From: Mesorhizobium sp. WSM4313
GTDB taxonomy: Bacteria; Pseudomonadota; Alphaproteobacteria; Rhizobiales; Rhizobiaceae
Reading direction: 5' to 3'
DNA length: 64,000 bases
Assembly (NCBI RefSeq): GCF_002294725.1
Contig: NZ_NSFT01000018.1
Span: 1-64,000, forward strand
Below, piece after piece: positions 27,152 through 35,668 of the stretch (within the stretch, counting starts at the first letter, position 1; each line of letters opens with the position of its first letter). The notes beneath the pieces are model-generated. The model was not told the DNA's origin, ran no database searches, and saw only the letters and a program-made list of their open reading frames with translations. The translations under genes were made by a program, and so were the position numbers.

Positions 27152-28720
27152 ATGGCTCTTTCCACACCTGCGGGCTTTGCCTCTGGCGACCTCGTCTTCG
27201 AGGAAAACTTCTCCGGTACGACACTCGACAGCGATTGGCATACCTACATTACAAGCAATGCCGCCAACGGCTGGGCCTGGAATAGCAACGGATTGGGCGG
27301 CAGCACTGCCGGCGGCCCGTACAATGCAGACTACGATATGCCAAGCCAGGTGTCGGTGAGCAACGGGCTGTTGGATCTCACGGCAATCAAGCAGCCGATC
27401 ACCGCTCCTAATCAGGGTACGACAACGAACTTCCCGGTCACATCCGGTGCGGTCAGCAGCTACGGCAATTTCGAGCTCAATGGCGGCTATCTTCAGATCA
27501 GCATGAAGGCGCCGAGCGGCGACGGCGCATGGCCAGCCCTCTGGCTGATGCCGGGGGGAGGCGCGGGCGGCAGCGGCGATAATTTCGAAATCGATATGCA
27601 GGAAGGCGGATTTACCGGTTCCGGGCCGGCGAACCAGGCATTCTCGTACCATCTTCACACGCCATCAGGTACGTTTGGCGGTGTCGTCGACAGCGGCGTC
27701 GACCTCACGGCCGGCTTCCACACATACGCGATCGACTGGGACCCCGGTCAGTCGATCACCTGGTATCTCGACGGGAAGCAGATGGCGCAGGTGACCAGCG
27801 CGCAGGCGCCGATCCCGAATGAGCCGATGGAATTGATCATGAACAATGGGGTCGCGAATTCGAACGCGACCGGATGGCATACGGCTCTGGACAGTTCGAC
27901 CCCGTCGTCGATGCAGATGCAGGTCGACGAGGTGCAGCTCTATCAAAAGGCAGGTAGCGGCGACACTGTCACGGGCGCGAACGTCCTCAACAGTGCTGGG
28001 ACTGCCCCTTCCGACACTACCACCACCAGCAGTACTGGGACTGCCCCTTCCGGCACTACCAGCCCCACCAGCGATGGTGTTTTTTATGGTACCAGCGGCG
28101 CCGACGTGATTCACGGAACCGCCGGCGCTGACACGATGGTCGGCTATGGTGGCAACGACACCTACTATGTCGACAATGTCGGCGACAAGGTGACGGAGGC
28201 GGTGGGGGGCGGCACCGACAAGATTCTCGCCTCGGTGAGCCATGCGCTTGCGGTCGGCTCGGAGGTCGAGCTTCTCGCCACCACGAACCCCTCCAACACG
28301 ACTGCAATCAATCTGACCGGCAACGAGTTCGCCCAGACTATTCAGGGTAACGCCGGCGCCAACATCATCAACGGTGGCGGCGGCAGCGATGTGCTGACGG
28401 GTTCTGGGGGTAGGGACACCTTCGTTTTCAATACAGCGCTTGGCACTGGGAATGTCGACAAGATTACCGATTTCACAGTCTCCAAAGACAAGATTCAACT
28501 TGACCACACCGTGTTTGCGGAGCTCCATACGGGCAAACTGCCAGCCGCGGCTTTCTCCACTGGCACGGCCGCGCATGATACTTCCGACCATATCATCTAC
28601 GACAGCTCGACCGGTGCGCTCTATTACGACAGTGATGGCCACGGAGGCGCATCCCAGGTTCAGTTCGCCACCCTTTCTCCGGGCCTCTCGATATCGTCGT
28701 CCTCATTCTTTGTGACCTGA
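27152..28720 (+). CDS. Secreted GH16 beta-glycanase with RTX repeats
   Basis: This 522-aa extracellular endo-glycanase resembles S. meliloti ExsH. The GH16 domain (about residues 12-265) carries the catalytic motif EIDMQE, giving nucleophile Glu146 and acid/base Glu151. A Ser/Thr-rich linker with two 13-residue repeats (TGTAPSGTTSPTS type, about residues 281-308) leads to Ca2+-binding hemolysin-type repeats (GTAGADTMVGYGGNDTYYVD; GGGGSDVLTGSGGRDTFVF). The protein has no N-terminal signal peptide and ends in a hydrophobic SSSFFVT tail, as expected for type I secretion. The ATG at 27152, with AAGGATC upstream, is preferred over the frame start at 27101. Likely role: cleaving the polymer made by this locus. 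Confidence 0.88.
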   Translation: MALSTPAGFASGDLVFEENFSGTTLDSDWHTYITSNAANGWAWNSNGLGGSTAGGPYNADYDMPSQVSVSNGLLDLTAIKQPITAPNQGTTTNFPVTSGAVSSYGNFELNGGYLQISMKAPSGDGAWPALWLMPGGGAGGSGDNFEIDMQEGGFTGSGPANQAFSYHLHTPSGTFGGVVDSGVDLTAGFHTYAIDWDPGQSITWYLDGKQMAQVTSAQAPIPNEPMELIMNNGVANSNATGWHTALDSSTPSSMQMQVDEVQLYQKAGSGDTVTGANVLNSAGTAPSDTTTTSSTGTAPSGTTSPTSDGVFYGTSGADVIHGTAGADTMVGYGGNDTYYVDNVGDKVTEAVGGGTDKILASVSHALAVGSEVELLATTNPSNTTAINLTGNEFAQTIQGNAGANIINGGGGSDVLTGSGGRDTFVFNTALGTGNVDKITDFTVSKDKIQLDHTVFAELHTGKLPAAAFSTGTAAHDTSDHIIYDSSTGALYYDSDGHGGASQVQFATLSPGLSISSSSFFVT

Positions 28721-29828
28721 AACGGCTATGTGGATAACTACATCCCACGAGAGCCTGCTGGCGCCAACAAGACAGGCGGATAAACTGCACCTTCAGGGCT
28801 GCTTCATCGGTCGAGCACGCGTGCGCCGGCGTTGAAGGGGTCGTTGGCGCGGCGTAGCCTTTGAGCGCCAACGTCTGGCCGAGGTTGTAAACTCATAGGC
28901 GTTGGACGGTTGCATCTAACCGATGGGTCGCTACCGCCATTCGGGGGAGGCCATGCGGACGGTCTCGGCGCCCGATCGGCGGCGGTATGGTCGAGCTCGG
29001 AGCTATTTTACCGGCCTCGAAAATCGATGTGGTGGCGAGCATTGCCGCCGATCTGACCCTGAGCATCGCCAAGGCGGGCAGGCGGCGATGCTCGAAGACG
29101 ATCCATTACCTGCTTGGCATTGAGCTGATCGATTCCTGTATCGACAATCGCGTCGAAGCCGGGCCATTCGGACCGCTGGCCGATCTGTGGCCGGCGGCTG
29201 TGTGCGCACAAGGGTGACCATGCCGCTGCCGCCGCCGATCGGCGTCCTGCCGATCGGCGCCACCCCGGACGGGCGAATCGCTCTGCCGCGCGTGGACGCG
29301 AATGCATTCTGTTTAGCAGCAGAATCTCACTTCATGGGTTCTCGCGCAAATCTCAACTTGGGTGGTCATGCGGTTGGCCACCTCGACCACGACACGCTCA
29401 CAGTTTCCAGCCTGCGGAGCTTGATTTCAGTTGCGCGGCTTGGTTTGGAATTGGCGACATCGCTTTGGATCTGTCGGTAAGGCGCTCATGCTAGAAATCG
29501 CCCTGACCCCAGAGCCCGGTCTGTGGACTCTTAATTGCGGTCACGTCGGAAAACCCGAGCAGCACTACCGGACCGCCGGTTTACGATTTTTGGTTCCCTC
29601 AACTAAACAACACCTCGCTGTAATGCGTGATGTGCGCGTCCAGGCAGGCGCGTGAGAACTTTTGGCTCGCTATCTACTCCTAATGAGGTAGTTTCGAATT
29701 CTGCATTTGCGGCGTAAGGTGATACCGCCAAATACCATTTATTGCCTTTTACGGAGTCGCGTGGAAAACCATACAAGAATACCCATAGGTGTCATGGGTT
29801 GTTGATTCGCGACCAGGGGAGGCTGCCG
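28721..29828. other. 1.1-kb gap between glycanase and LuxR-type gene
   Basis: The first 300 bases contain GC-rich stretches without a clear terminator. Frames at 28987-29217 (plus) and 29003-29307 (minus) are open but have no recognisable family and no ribosome binding site. The final 150 bases are AT-rich and include the AGGGGAGG site used by the gene at 29829. Confidence 0.35.
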
Positions 29829-30638
29829 ATGGCAAGACAATTTTGTTCAACGGTACTTGTCGGACCGAGTGGATTACTCCGAGACAGCCTAATCCGGATC
29901 CTAGATACATCGAAGTTTCGTATTGCTTTCTCCGCAGATTCTGTTCGCGACCTCATTCTCAAACCCCTCCCGCAATGCCGACCTATCTTGCTTATAATTG
30001 AGGTCGACTACTCCGATGCCAGTCGTGTATTTGAACAAATTGCAGATTTTAAGGAAAAGTACCCCGATAGCCATGTGGTTGCGTTGGCAGATCACTATCA
30101 ATTTGACGATGTAGTCGCAGCTTTTCGTTCCGGTGCAAACGCCTATTTGAATAAATGCACCGCTTACGACACATTTATCAAGTCGCTTGAATTGGTTTTG
30201 CTTGGACAATCGATACTGCCTGCGGAGGCATTGCCATTTGCACCCTCTGTAAAGCCAAATCTTGAACCTAAACTCAAACAAAATCCAAGCAACCCTGACG
30301 TTATCCCGGAGAATGAGGAGCGCGTCCTCTCGATGCTATCGCCTCGCGAAATATGTATTCTCGCTTGCTTAACTGAAGGTAAGTCTAATAAAGTCATCGC
30401 GCGCAAGTTTCACATCGCCGACGCAACGGTGAAGGTGCACGTGAAGACGATTCTTCGAAAGATTCGGGTTAGCAACCGGACTCAAGCCGCAGTTTGGGCA
30501 ATGAACAACGGGTTGCTAACCACTGTGTCTGGCCACGCCTGGGCAAGCGATCGATATATGACGGCCGACCCTCACGATACACGAGATCAAGTTGAAAGAC
30601 ATGCTGACGGCCATCTCGAAAGTACGCATCCCATTTGA
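29829..30638 (+). CDS. LuxR-family regulator with atypical receiver
   Basis: This 269-aa regulator has a receiver-like N-terminal domain (VLVGPSGLLRDSLIRILD) whose third strand reads LLIIEVDYSD. At the normal phospho-Asp position I see Glu, so classical phosphorylation is doubtful. It retains a Lys in YLNKCTAYDTFIKSL. The C-terminal helix-turn-helix is NarL/FixJ type (LSPREICILACLTEGKSNKV, then ATVKVHVKTILRKI). The ATG at 29829 has a strong AGGGGAGG site 8-9 bases upstream. Base composition is lower in GC than most neighbours. It mirrors the regulator at 944-1723 and closes the polysaccharide locus on the right. Confidence 0.82.
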   Translation: MARQFCSTVLVGPSGLLRDSLIRILDTSKFRIAFSADSVRDLILKPLPQCRPILLIIEVDYSDASRVFEQIADFKEKYPDSHVVALADHYQFDDVVAAFRSGANAYLNKCTAYDTFIKSLELVLLGQSILPAEALPFAPSVKPNLEPKLKQNPSNPDVIPENEERVLSMLSPREICILACLTEGKSNKVIARKFHIADATVKVHVKTILRKIRVSNRTQAAVWAMNNGLLTTVSGHAWASDRYMTADPHDTRDQVERHADGHLESTHPI

Positions 30639-30895
30639 TTCAGCTCCCTTGTTGAGCGACAGTCGAGGAATTGGTCAGCGAGCTCGCCATCTCAGTGCCG
30701 CGCGATTCGAGAGGGAGAGCGCATCTCGACCAGGTTGATGTCGAGTTCGATGCGACGGTCGTGCGCAGGAAACGGCCAAGGCCATTCCAGCGCGGGAGCA
30801 CGTATTGGACTGACTCGGCGAGCGTGCTGGGTCCTGACAATTCCTCTCCACTGTGGAGAAGCTAGTAGCCAGAGACCGGAACACGGGAGGATGAA

Positions 30896-31348
30896 ATGAC
30901 TTTCAATCATTGTCTGCTGGTCGTTGTTTTCACGTCGCTCTGCCTCGGATCGGCTCAGGCCCAGTCTGCGAAAGAAGCCATTGATGCCGCTAATGCAGAG
31001 TTCGTGAAGGCGTACAACAGCAAGGATGCGGCCGGGGTCGCGTCGAAGTACGCGGACGATGCGGCCGCATTCCCGCCAGATATGGCGCGAGTCGACGGTC
31101 GCCAGAACATCCAAAAACTGTGGCAGGGCGCGATCGATATGGGCATATCGGATCTCAAGCTCACCACGCTTGAGGTCCAGGAAAGCGGAGATCTTGCATA
31201 CGAGTCCGGGACTTTCTCGCTCAAGGTCCCGGGCAAGGATACGAAGCTGGTGGAAACCACCGGGAAGTATGTGGTGGTCTGGAAGAAAGGACAAGACGGC
31301 GGCTGGAAGCTCTACCGAGACATATGGAACTCCGATCCCGGGAAATGA
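30896..31348 (+). CDS. Exported NTF2/SnoaL-like (DUF4440) protein
   Basis: This 150-aa protein has a clear signal peptide (CLLVVVFTSLCLGSAQAQS, cleavage near residue 23). The following small alpha+beta barrel has the pattern AIDAANAEFVKAYNSKDAAG, YADDAAAFPP, WQGAIDMGISDLKL and SGDLAYESGTF, typical of DUF4440/SnoaL-like proteins. The ATG at 30896 has a GGGAGG site 5 bases upstream. Members of this fold are often steroid-isomerase-like or ligand-binding, and no specific activity can be read from the residues. It is monocistronic and belongs to neither flanking cluster in an obvious way. Confidence 0.8.
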   Translation: MTFNHCLLVVVFTSLCLGSAQAQSAKEAIDAANAEFVKAYNSKDAAGVASKYADDAAAFPPDMARVDGRQNIQKLWQGAIDMGISDLKLTTLEVQESGDLAYESGTFSLKVPGKDTKLVETTGKYVVVWKKGQDGGWKLYRDIWNSDPGK

Positions 31349-31396
31349 AGGTTAAATTAGCGTTGTGGCGAAGCGAGTCACTTGCCGGAGGAGCAC

Positions 31397-31591
31397 ATGG
31401 CGAAACTCACCGTTGATCAATACTTGGTGGCGGCGGCTGCGCCGGTCTCCCTATTGAGCTCTATGAGGATCGAGTTTGACAGTCGAAGGATTGCGACGAG
31501 AAGGTTGCGGACCTGCCGGCATCCGGCTGATGATCTGAAAAGCGAAGTTGCGCCAGTCGCGTATCTCACTAGACGGTTTCGAGCCGGCTGA
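31397..31591 (+). CDS. Possible small ORF overlapping the pcm 3' end
   Basis: The ATG at 31397 has an excellent GGAGGA site seven bases upstream and lies 49 bases after the NTF2-like gene. The 64-aa product starts MAKLTVDQYLVAAAAPVSLL and then becomes Arg-rich. Its last 23 bases overlap the convergent methyltransferase gene. The start region looks genuine, while the tail may be a frameshifted remnant of a longer gene. Confidence 0.35.
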   Translation: MAKLTVDQYLVAAAAPVSLLSSMRIEFDSRRIATRRLRTCRHPADDLKSEVAPVAYLTRRFRAG

Positions 31592-32243
31592 ACCGAACTG
31601 GGATGAGTTTCCGTGCCTCGACTTGCCCAGCAGCATCCTTGTTGATGATAGTCAGAAACTGTGCTTCTTCAGAGAACAAAGGCAGAACAAAGCGTCCCCC
31701 TGGCTTGAGCTGATTCAGCAAAGCCGGCGGCGGCCGCTCAGCCGCCACGCTAACTAGGACCTTGTCGTATGGCGCGTGCTCGGGCCAGCCACGAGACCCG
31801 TCTCCGACACGTATGGCGACATTCGAGAAGCCAAGGCTCTGCAACAGAGCCTCGGCATGGGTTGCGAATTCCTCGATGATTTCGACACTCCAAACTTGTC
31901 CGGCGACTTCCGCCGGGATCGCAGTTTGATAGCCTAAGCCAGTGCCGATCTCGAGCACAGCCTCATGCGGTTGGAGAGCAAGGAGATCGGTCATCAGAGC
32001 GACAATGAAGGGTTGTGAGACGGTCTTATTGAAACCGATCGGCAGCGGCATGTCCTGGTAGGCATAAGGCGCGACCGCAGCGGGCACGAAGAGATGTCGC
32101 GGGACCCGCCGCATCGATGCCATCACCCGCTCATCGAGCGTCGCCTTGCCGAGTTCTTCGCTTGCAAGGTCGGCATGGATCGCAATCATCTCGACCATGT
32201 GCCTGCGTAGAACCGCAAGATGCTCTTCGTTCATCGGTTTCAT
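31569..32243 (-). CDS. pcm: Protein-L-isoaspartate O-methyltransferase
   Basis: This 224-aa class I SAM-dependent methyltransferase repairs isoaspartyl residues in aged proteins. The pre-SAM region VPRHLFVPAAVAPYAYQDMP is followed by LPIGFNKTVSQPFIVALMTD (the substrate loop; the usual GxGQTIS reads GFNKTVS) and motif I, VLEIGTGLGYQTAI. Later it has WSVEIIEEFA and VLVSVAAERPPPALLNQL. The upstream open frame to 32570 overlaps a recombinase remnant, so the ATG at 32243 (MKPMNEEHL) is preferred. The GQ of the substrate loop is changed to FN, so specificity may differ from Escherichia coli Pcm. It is monocistronic, convergent with the small ORF at 31397. Confidence 0.82.
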   Translation of the reverse strand: MKPMNEEHLAVLRRHMVEMIAIHADLASEELGKATLDERVMASMRRVPRHLFVPAAVAPYAYQDMPLPIGFNKTVSQPFIVALMTDLLALQPHEAVLEIGTGLGYQTAIPAEVAGQVWSVEIIEEFATHAEALLQSLGFSNVAIRVGDGSRGWPEHAPYDKVLVSVAAERPPPALLNQLKPGGRFVLPLFSEEAQFLTIINKDAAGQVEARKLIPVRFSRLETV

Positions 32244-32344
32244 GACGGTGAGGCTTTCCTCGACCAGCTGCTGCCAAATAGCTTTATATCCTGTTCGCCT
32301 CGTCACAGTAACCGACAACGCCGATGCGCCGGGCATTGCCAAAC

Positions 32345-32618
32345 CACCTCTTCGCGGGCAGCGAGGGCGGTGGCCAAGCTGCGGGAGTACGTGGCTCAGA
32401 AGCGGTTTGGCATCGCTCAGGAGTTCATCGACGTCGAGAGTGCCAAAAGCAGCGGGCGGACCAACTTCAACGATGGTCAAATATCTGCGCAAACACCCCG
32501 GCGTGTGAGTCGTTTCGGTCGAGAAGACCGATCGTGGGTCACACTCGACGAACTTAACGTCGAAATCCACTTGGCTAGGGAGGGCGCCTCAGCCCGAATT
32601 GCGGGTGCTTACGGATAA
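32345..32618 (+). pseudogene. Serine recombinase (resolvase) fragment
   Basis: Two overlapping frames together read KLREYVAQKRFGIAQEFIDV, ESAKSSGRTNFN, then after a shift MVKYLRKHPGV, and again VSVEKTDRSWVTLDELNVEI. This is the order of the catalytic domain of large serine recombinases (EfxDxxSakxxxR..f..ml..l......vlvekxDRl). The N-terminal YxRVSSxxQ catalytic-serine segment and the DNA-binding C-terminus are missing. It is a non-functional fragment next to several other mobile remnants. Confidence 0.65.
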
Positions 32619-32727
32619 AGGGGGACAGTAGAGTCGGTTTTCCGCAGAGTGTGAAGGTACCCCCGCCAGCGAAATCAATGAAGACGTTGAGGACGCATTC
32701 GAGATTATCTTCGAGGCGCTGGATTAG

Positions 32728-32910
32728 CGTGGAGGCAGCTTACCCGAGAGTGACCATCCCGCGCCGTTAGCGGCACGGCTGGCCAAGGAGGCCGGCTTCA
32801 CGGAGGACCAAGCGTGCGAATTGATCAAGAGCATCGGCACGGACTGGAACTCGCTTCTCAATGAAGAACATTTCGTAAAAGAGCTTGAAGGTAGGTTGGG
32901 GCAGGAATAA
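32728..32910 (+). CDS. Small helical protein, family A copy 1 (start unclear)
   Basis: An open stretch directly after an in-frame TAG (32725-32727) encodes LAARLAKEAGFTEDQACELI, then KSIGTDWNSLLNEE. It closely parallels two other small ORFs in this window (37360-37557 and 38111-38260), which share the pattern L-x-x-E-x-G-[IL]-[TS]-E-x-[QE]-A and G-[TS]-x-W-x-S-L. No ATG or GTG precedes the conserved part in frame, so this copy may be broken by the TAG or start at a rare codon. The fold is predicted as a short helical bundle. Function is unknown. Confidence 0.45.
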   Translation, partial: RGGSLPESDHPAPLAARLAKEAGFTEDQACELIKSIGTDWNSLLNEEHFVKELEGRLGQE

Positions 32911-33274
32911 TTACCTATCCGGTGCGGCGACCCATTCACGAGGATCGCCAATGTCGAACAAATATCCCTTCGTTGAAGACACTCTCGGCAAGAAGCTGGA
33001 AGCAGACACCGCCTGTCAGTCTACTGCCTCACCTGTAAGCGAACCGGGCCCTAAACGTCGCCGAGTGGGTGAATCGGCTCGGGCCGGATCACTCCTGTAT
33101 GCACTGGGCTTATCAAGGTCGTCTATTGCAGCGAGTGCCGCGCCGCCGGCCGAGACGACCGAAACCTCCAGTTCACGAGCCTTGCGATGAGGCTGGAGCT
33201 TGCCCATAAGCTGGCGGGCATAATTGCAGGCCCTCATTTGGAACGCTTCGTGCACTCGAGGACAAAACCGACCA

Positions 33275-33505
33275 TCAATGCTCTCCCTCGTCGGCTAGAT
33301 ATTCCCTCACATTTCCGAAGTCGCGGTACATCCCGCCGTCGGGATGCTTTTTCTCGTGCCAGGAGATCGACCAATAACCAGTGTCCTCAAGATCTTCCAT
33401 AGCGCGGATTCGATCGGCATCGGCCGGAAATTGCTGCTTGAGGAATGAGTTGACTGCGTCCACCCCGCCCAGACGATAGGCTTGCAGGCAAATGTCGTGA
33501 AACAT
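33275..33505 (-). CDS. Hypothetical 76-aa acidic protein
   Basis: This small soluble protein (start MFHDICLQAYRLGGVDAVNS) contains SISWHEKKHPDGGMYRDFGN and a charged tail ending ADEGEH. Composition and codon use look coding, and the start ATG is at 33505. It sits among mobile-element debris with no operon partner. No family is recognised. Confidence 0.5.
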   Translation of the reverse strand: MFHDICLQAYRLGGVDAVNSFLKQQFPADADRIRAMEDLEDTGYWSISWHEKKHPDGGMYRDFGNVREYLADEGEH

Positions 33506-33584
33506 TGTCTATCCCCGAAAAGACTCGCATGAGCAGAATTGCGCAACTGGAGGGTGCAACGCAAGCGGGCTCTCTCGCCTTAGT

Positions 33585-34095
33585 TCACCCCGAGTCGTGT
33601 GTCATCCCGCGACGCAAGCTTAGGACCGGGCCCAGGCAATATCCTGATCGAACAAGTGCTTCTCCTGCCAGATGAAGGGAAATCCACTCACCAAAATGTT
33701 GGACTACTTCTTTGGCCGTTGCATGGTCGTCGGCGGCGCAAGCCAGATAGAGGTAGATGTTCCAATCCTCGTTGGAAAAGCCGTACACCCTTTCGCGCAG
33801 CTCAAATCCTGCTTTCACATCCGGCCAATTCAATCCGGACTTCTTGAACAACTCGACGAACGCATATGCGTTGAATTGTTGGACCGCGACAAGCAAATAG
33901 GCAACCTGGCCCAAATCACCGCCTGGTTCTCGCAGCAGCGAGTCCGCGTATTCCTTCAATTCTCCGGCTACCCCGTACCATTTCGGTTGCAGTACGTTGG
34001 CACGCAAAACGTAAATCGGGAGGTATCTCGGATACTTTGCAATCGACTCGCGATAGAGAGCATCGAGCTGGGCCGTGGCGTGCCGAGGCCGCGTG
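33585..34095 (-). pseudogene. N-terminally truncated DUF4034-like protein
   Basis: The minus strand is open from 34163 to 33585. It reads ATAQLDALYRESIAKYPRYL, PIYVLRANVLQPKWYGVAGE, GQVAYLLVAVQQFNAYAFVE and WNIYLYLACAADDHATAKEV. The helical-repeat character and the W-Y-G region resemble DUF4034 proteins. There is no ATG: the first possible start is a TTG at 34007, inside a conserved helix. The upstream end abuts the plus-strand LigD fragment, so the gene was probably cut there. A TTG-initiated 140-aa product remains possible. Confidence 0.5.
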
Positions 34096-34124
34096 CCAGG
34101 CCCAGCAGCGGCCTCGTTGCGAAT

Positions 34125-34796
34125 CGCGGAATTGATGAGGCCAAGGCGATCGAGGCCGACGCTTCATCATCGAGGGCGAGACCATCGTTACCAACGAAGC
34201 GGGCCTGACCAACTTCGGCGCTCTGCGCTCGGCGATCACCTGCCGGCCCAAGACCTCTATTTCGTAACTTTCGATCTTCTGCACCTGAACGGTTACGATC
34301 TTCGCGACATGCCGCTCGAGGACCGGCGCGAGATCCTGCACGAGATGATTCCCGCCGGCGGCCGTATCCAATTCTCTGAGGTCCTGCCAGGCACCGGCGC
34401 GGCGGTCTATCACCTCGTGGACAAGGCCGGCCTTGAAGGCATGGTGTCGAAGCGTAAGCTCAGCCGCTACCGCAGCGGGCCGACGATGGACTGGCGCAAG
34501 ATCATGTGCTTCACCGAAAAGGATCTGGAGATCATCGGTGTGAAGCGCGAGACCGGCAAGCCGGCGATGGCGCTGATGGCCGACAAGGGCCGCTATATCG
34601 GCGGCGCCTTCATTACGATGAACCGGGAATCCGCCAGCGGCTATGGGACCGCGTGCAGGGCAAGACTGGTGCGCCGGCCTCGCCAAGGAAAAGGCCGAGT
34701 GGCTGAAGCCGGGGCTCATTGGCCGGGTGAAGTTTCTGAAAGGCGAGGAGATGCTGCGCCATGCCTCGCTCCGGGATTTTCGCGAAGAGAATTGAT
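34125..34796 (+). pseudogene. LigD-type ATP-dependent DNA ligase fragment
   Basis: Across three frames this segment reads EAKAIEADA, FIIEGETIVTNEAGLTNFGALR, FVTFDLLHLNGYDLRDMPLE, KAGLEGMVSKRKLSRYRSGP, KPAMALMADKGRYIGGAFIT and finally LKPGLIGRVKFLKGEEMLRH. This is the middle and C-terminal part of the ligase domain of bacterial NHEJ ligase D. The adenylation motif KxDG lies outside the fragment, and at least three frameshifts are present, so it is inactive. Parts of it overlap the upstream end of the DUF4034-like remnant on the other strand. A second ligase fragment is at 3290-3560. Confidence 0.8.
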
Positions 34797-34882
34797 CGCC
34801 GACCGCATCAGCGGATGATCGCAGAAGCTCCATTCTACCTGTAGCTGGTCAAATCCGGCGCGACATGCTGCTACAATCCTGT

Positions 34883-35098
34883 ATGGCAGTCCGAATAACG
34901 GTTGTCCTGGCGCTTCTCTTCGCCTTCGCCTACGGATTCGCAAAACTCGTGGAACGTTATGGCGGCGTGGGCGATAGGCCCTCACCGTGTGAATCGTCAA
35001 ACCCTGCTTGCACAAACCCGAACGTGCCGCCGCCTGCAAAGGAGCTTGGTGGCAAAGTGCCAATCGAGCAAATCACGCCGCAGCCGAAGAAGCGCTGA
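34883..35098 (+). CDS. Small membrane-anchored protein
   Basis: This 71-aa protein begins MAVRITVVLALLFAFAYGFA, a single hydrophobic anchor. A short polar domain follows with two Cys (PCESSNPAC) and a Pro/Lys-rich tail (PPPAKELGGK, ITPQPKKR). The frame is open from 34865, but the ATG at 34883 places the anchor at the N-terminus. The two Cys could form a disulphide in the periplasm. No family is recognised. Confidence 0.5.
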   Translation: MAVRITVVLALLFAFAYGFAKLVERYGGVGDRPSPCESSNPACTNPNVPPPAKELGGKVPIEQITPQPKKR

Positions 35099-35183
35099 GA
35101 GGAAATGGCCAGGCGCTCGCTAGCCGATCGCGCCTATGTAGATCGGAACTGCCATTTCCATCAAAGTTGCCTGCCGGCCCGGA

Positions 35184-35405
35184 TCATCGCCCGAGCAATG
35201 GCAGCTCTGCCTCGACCCTGGCGTTTTCCTTCTGGGTCATATTGTCGGCCGCAATCAGCCGACGCAGCGAGCGCAGGACTTCGCCGCGCGCCCCTCCTGC
35301 TTCAAGCATGCAGTCCACGATTGCCTGAAAGCCGGGCTCCACTGCTTCCTGGCAGTCGACCTCTCGGTCGGGGTAGTCGCCTTCGCGCCTCGGTCCGCTG
35401 ATCAT
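35184..35405 (-). CDS. Hypothetical 73-aa protein, second of an overlapping pair
   Basis: This small soluble helical protein has the core DREVDCQEAVEPGFQAIVDC, then GGARGEVLRSLRRLIAADNM. The ATG at 35405 overlaps the stop of the upstream gene as ATGA, which strongly suggests coupled translation of the pair. The residue pattern (amphipathic helices) is typical of a small DNA- or protein-binding adapter, but no family is recognised. Confidence 0.55.
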   Translation of the reverse strand: MISGPRREGDYPDREVDCQEAVEPGFQAIVDCMLEAGGARGEVLRSLRRLIAADNMTQKENARVEAELPLLGR

Positions 35406-35668
35406 CCGTTGCCGTCCACCGTGCTTTCTTCGTCCATCTGTCGCGGCACCGGCAGATAGGCGTTGGAGACGAGCCATTCGCCGACGATCGTTTCCACCAG
35501 ATCCGGCTTGGCAGTGCCCATCTCGGCCGTCAGGCTGGTCAGCGCGTCGTCGGTGCGGGGATCAAGCTGACCCCACCGACGTTTCTGATCAGCAGCGCGG
35601 CCCGCCGCAACAGCACCTGCAGGTCTGCCCGAGAAGTGGCCGAGAGGCGCCCGTTGACGCATGCTCAC
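35402..35668 (-). CDS. Hypothetical 88-aa protein, first of an overlapping pair
   Basis: The N-terminal third is Arg/Ala-rich. The rest (DALTSLTAEMGTAKPDLVET, IVGEWLVSNAYLPVPRQMDE) looks like a compact helical domain. It ends in an ATGA overlap with the next gene. Its first 33 bases overlap the plus-strand zinc-ribbon ORF, so one of the two starts may lie further downstream. Function is unknown. Confidence 0.5.
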   Translation of the reverse strand: MSMRQRAPLGHFSGRPAGAVAAGRAADQKRRWGQLDPRTDDALTSLTAEMGTAKPDLVETIVGEWLVSNAYLPVPRQMDEESTVDGNG

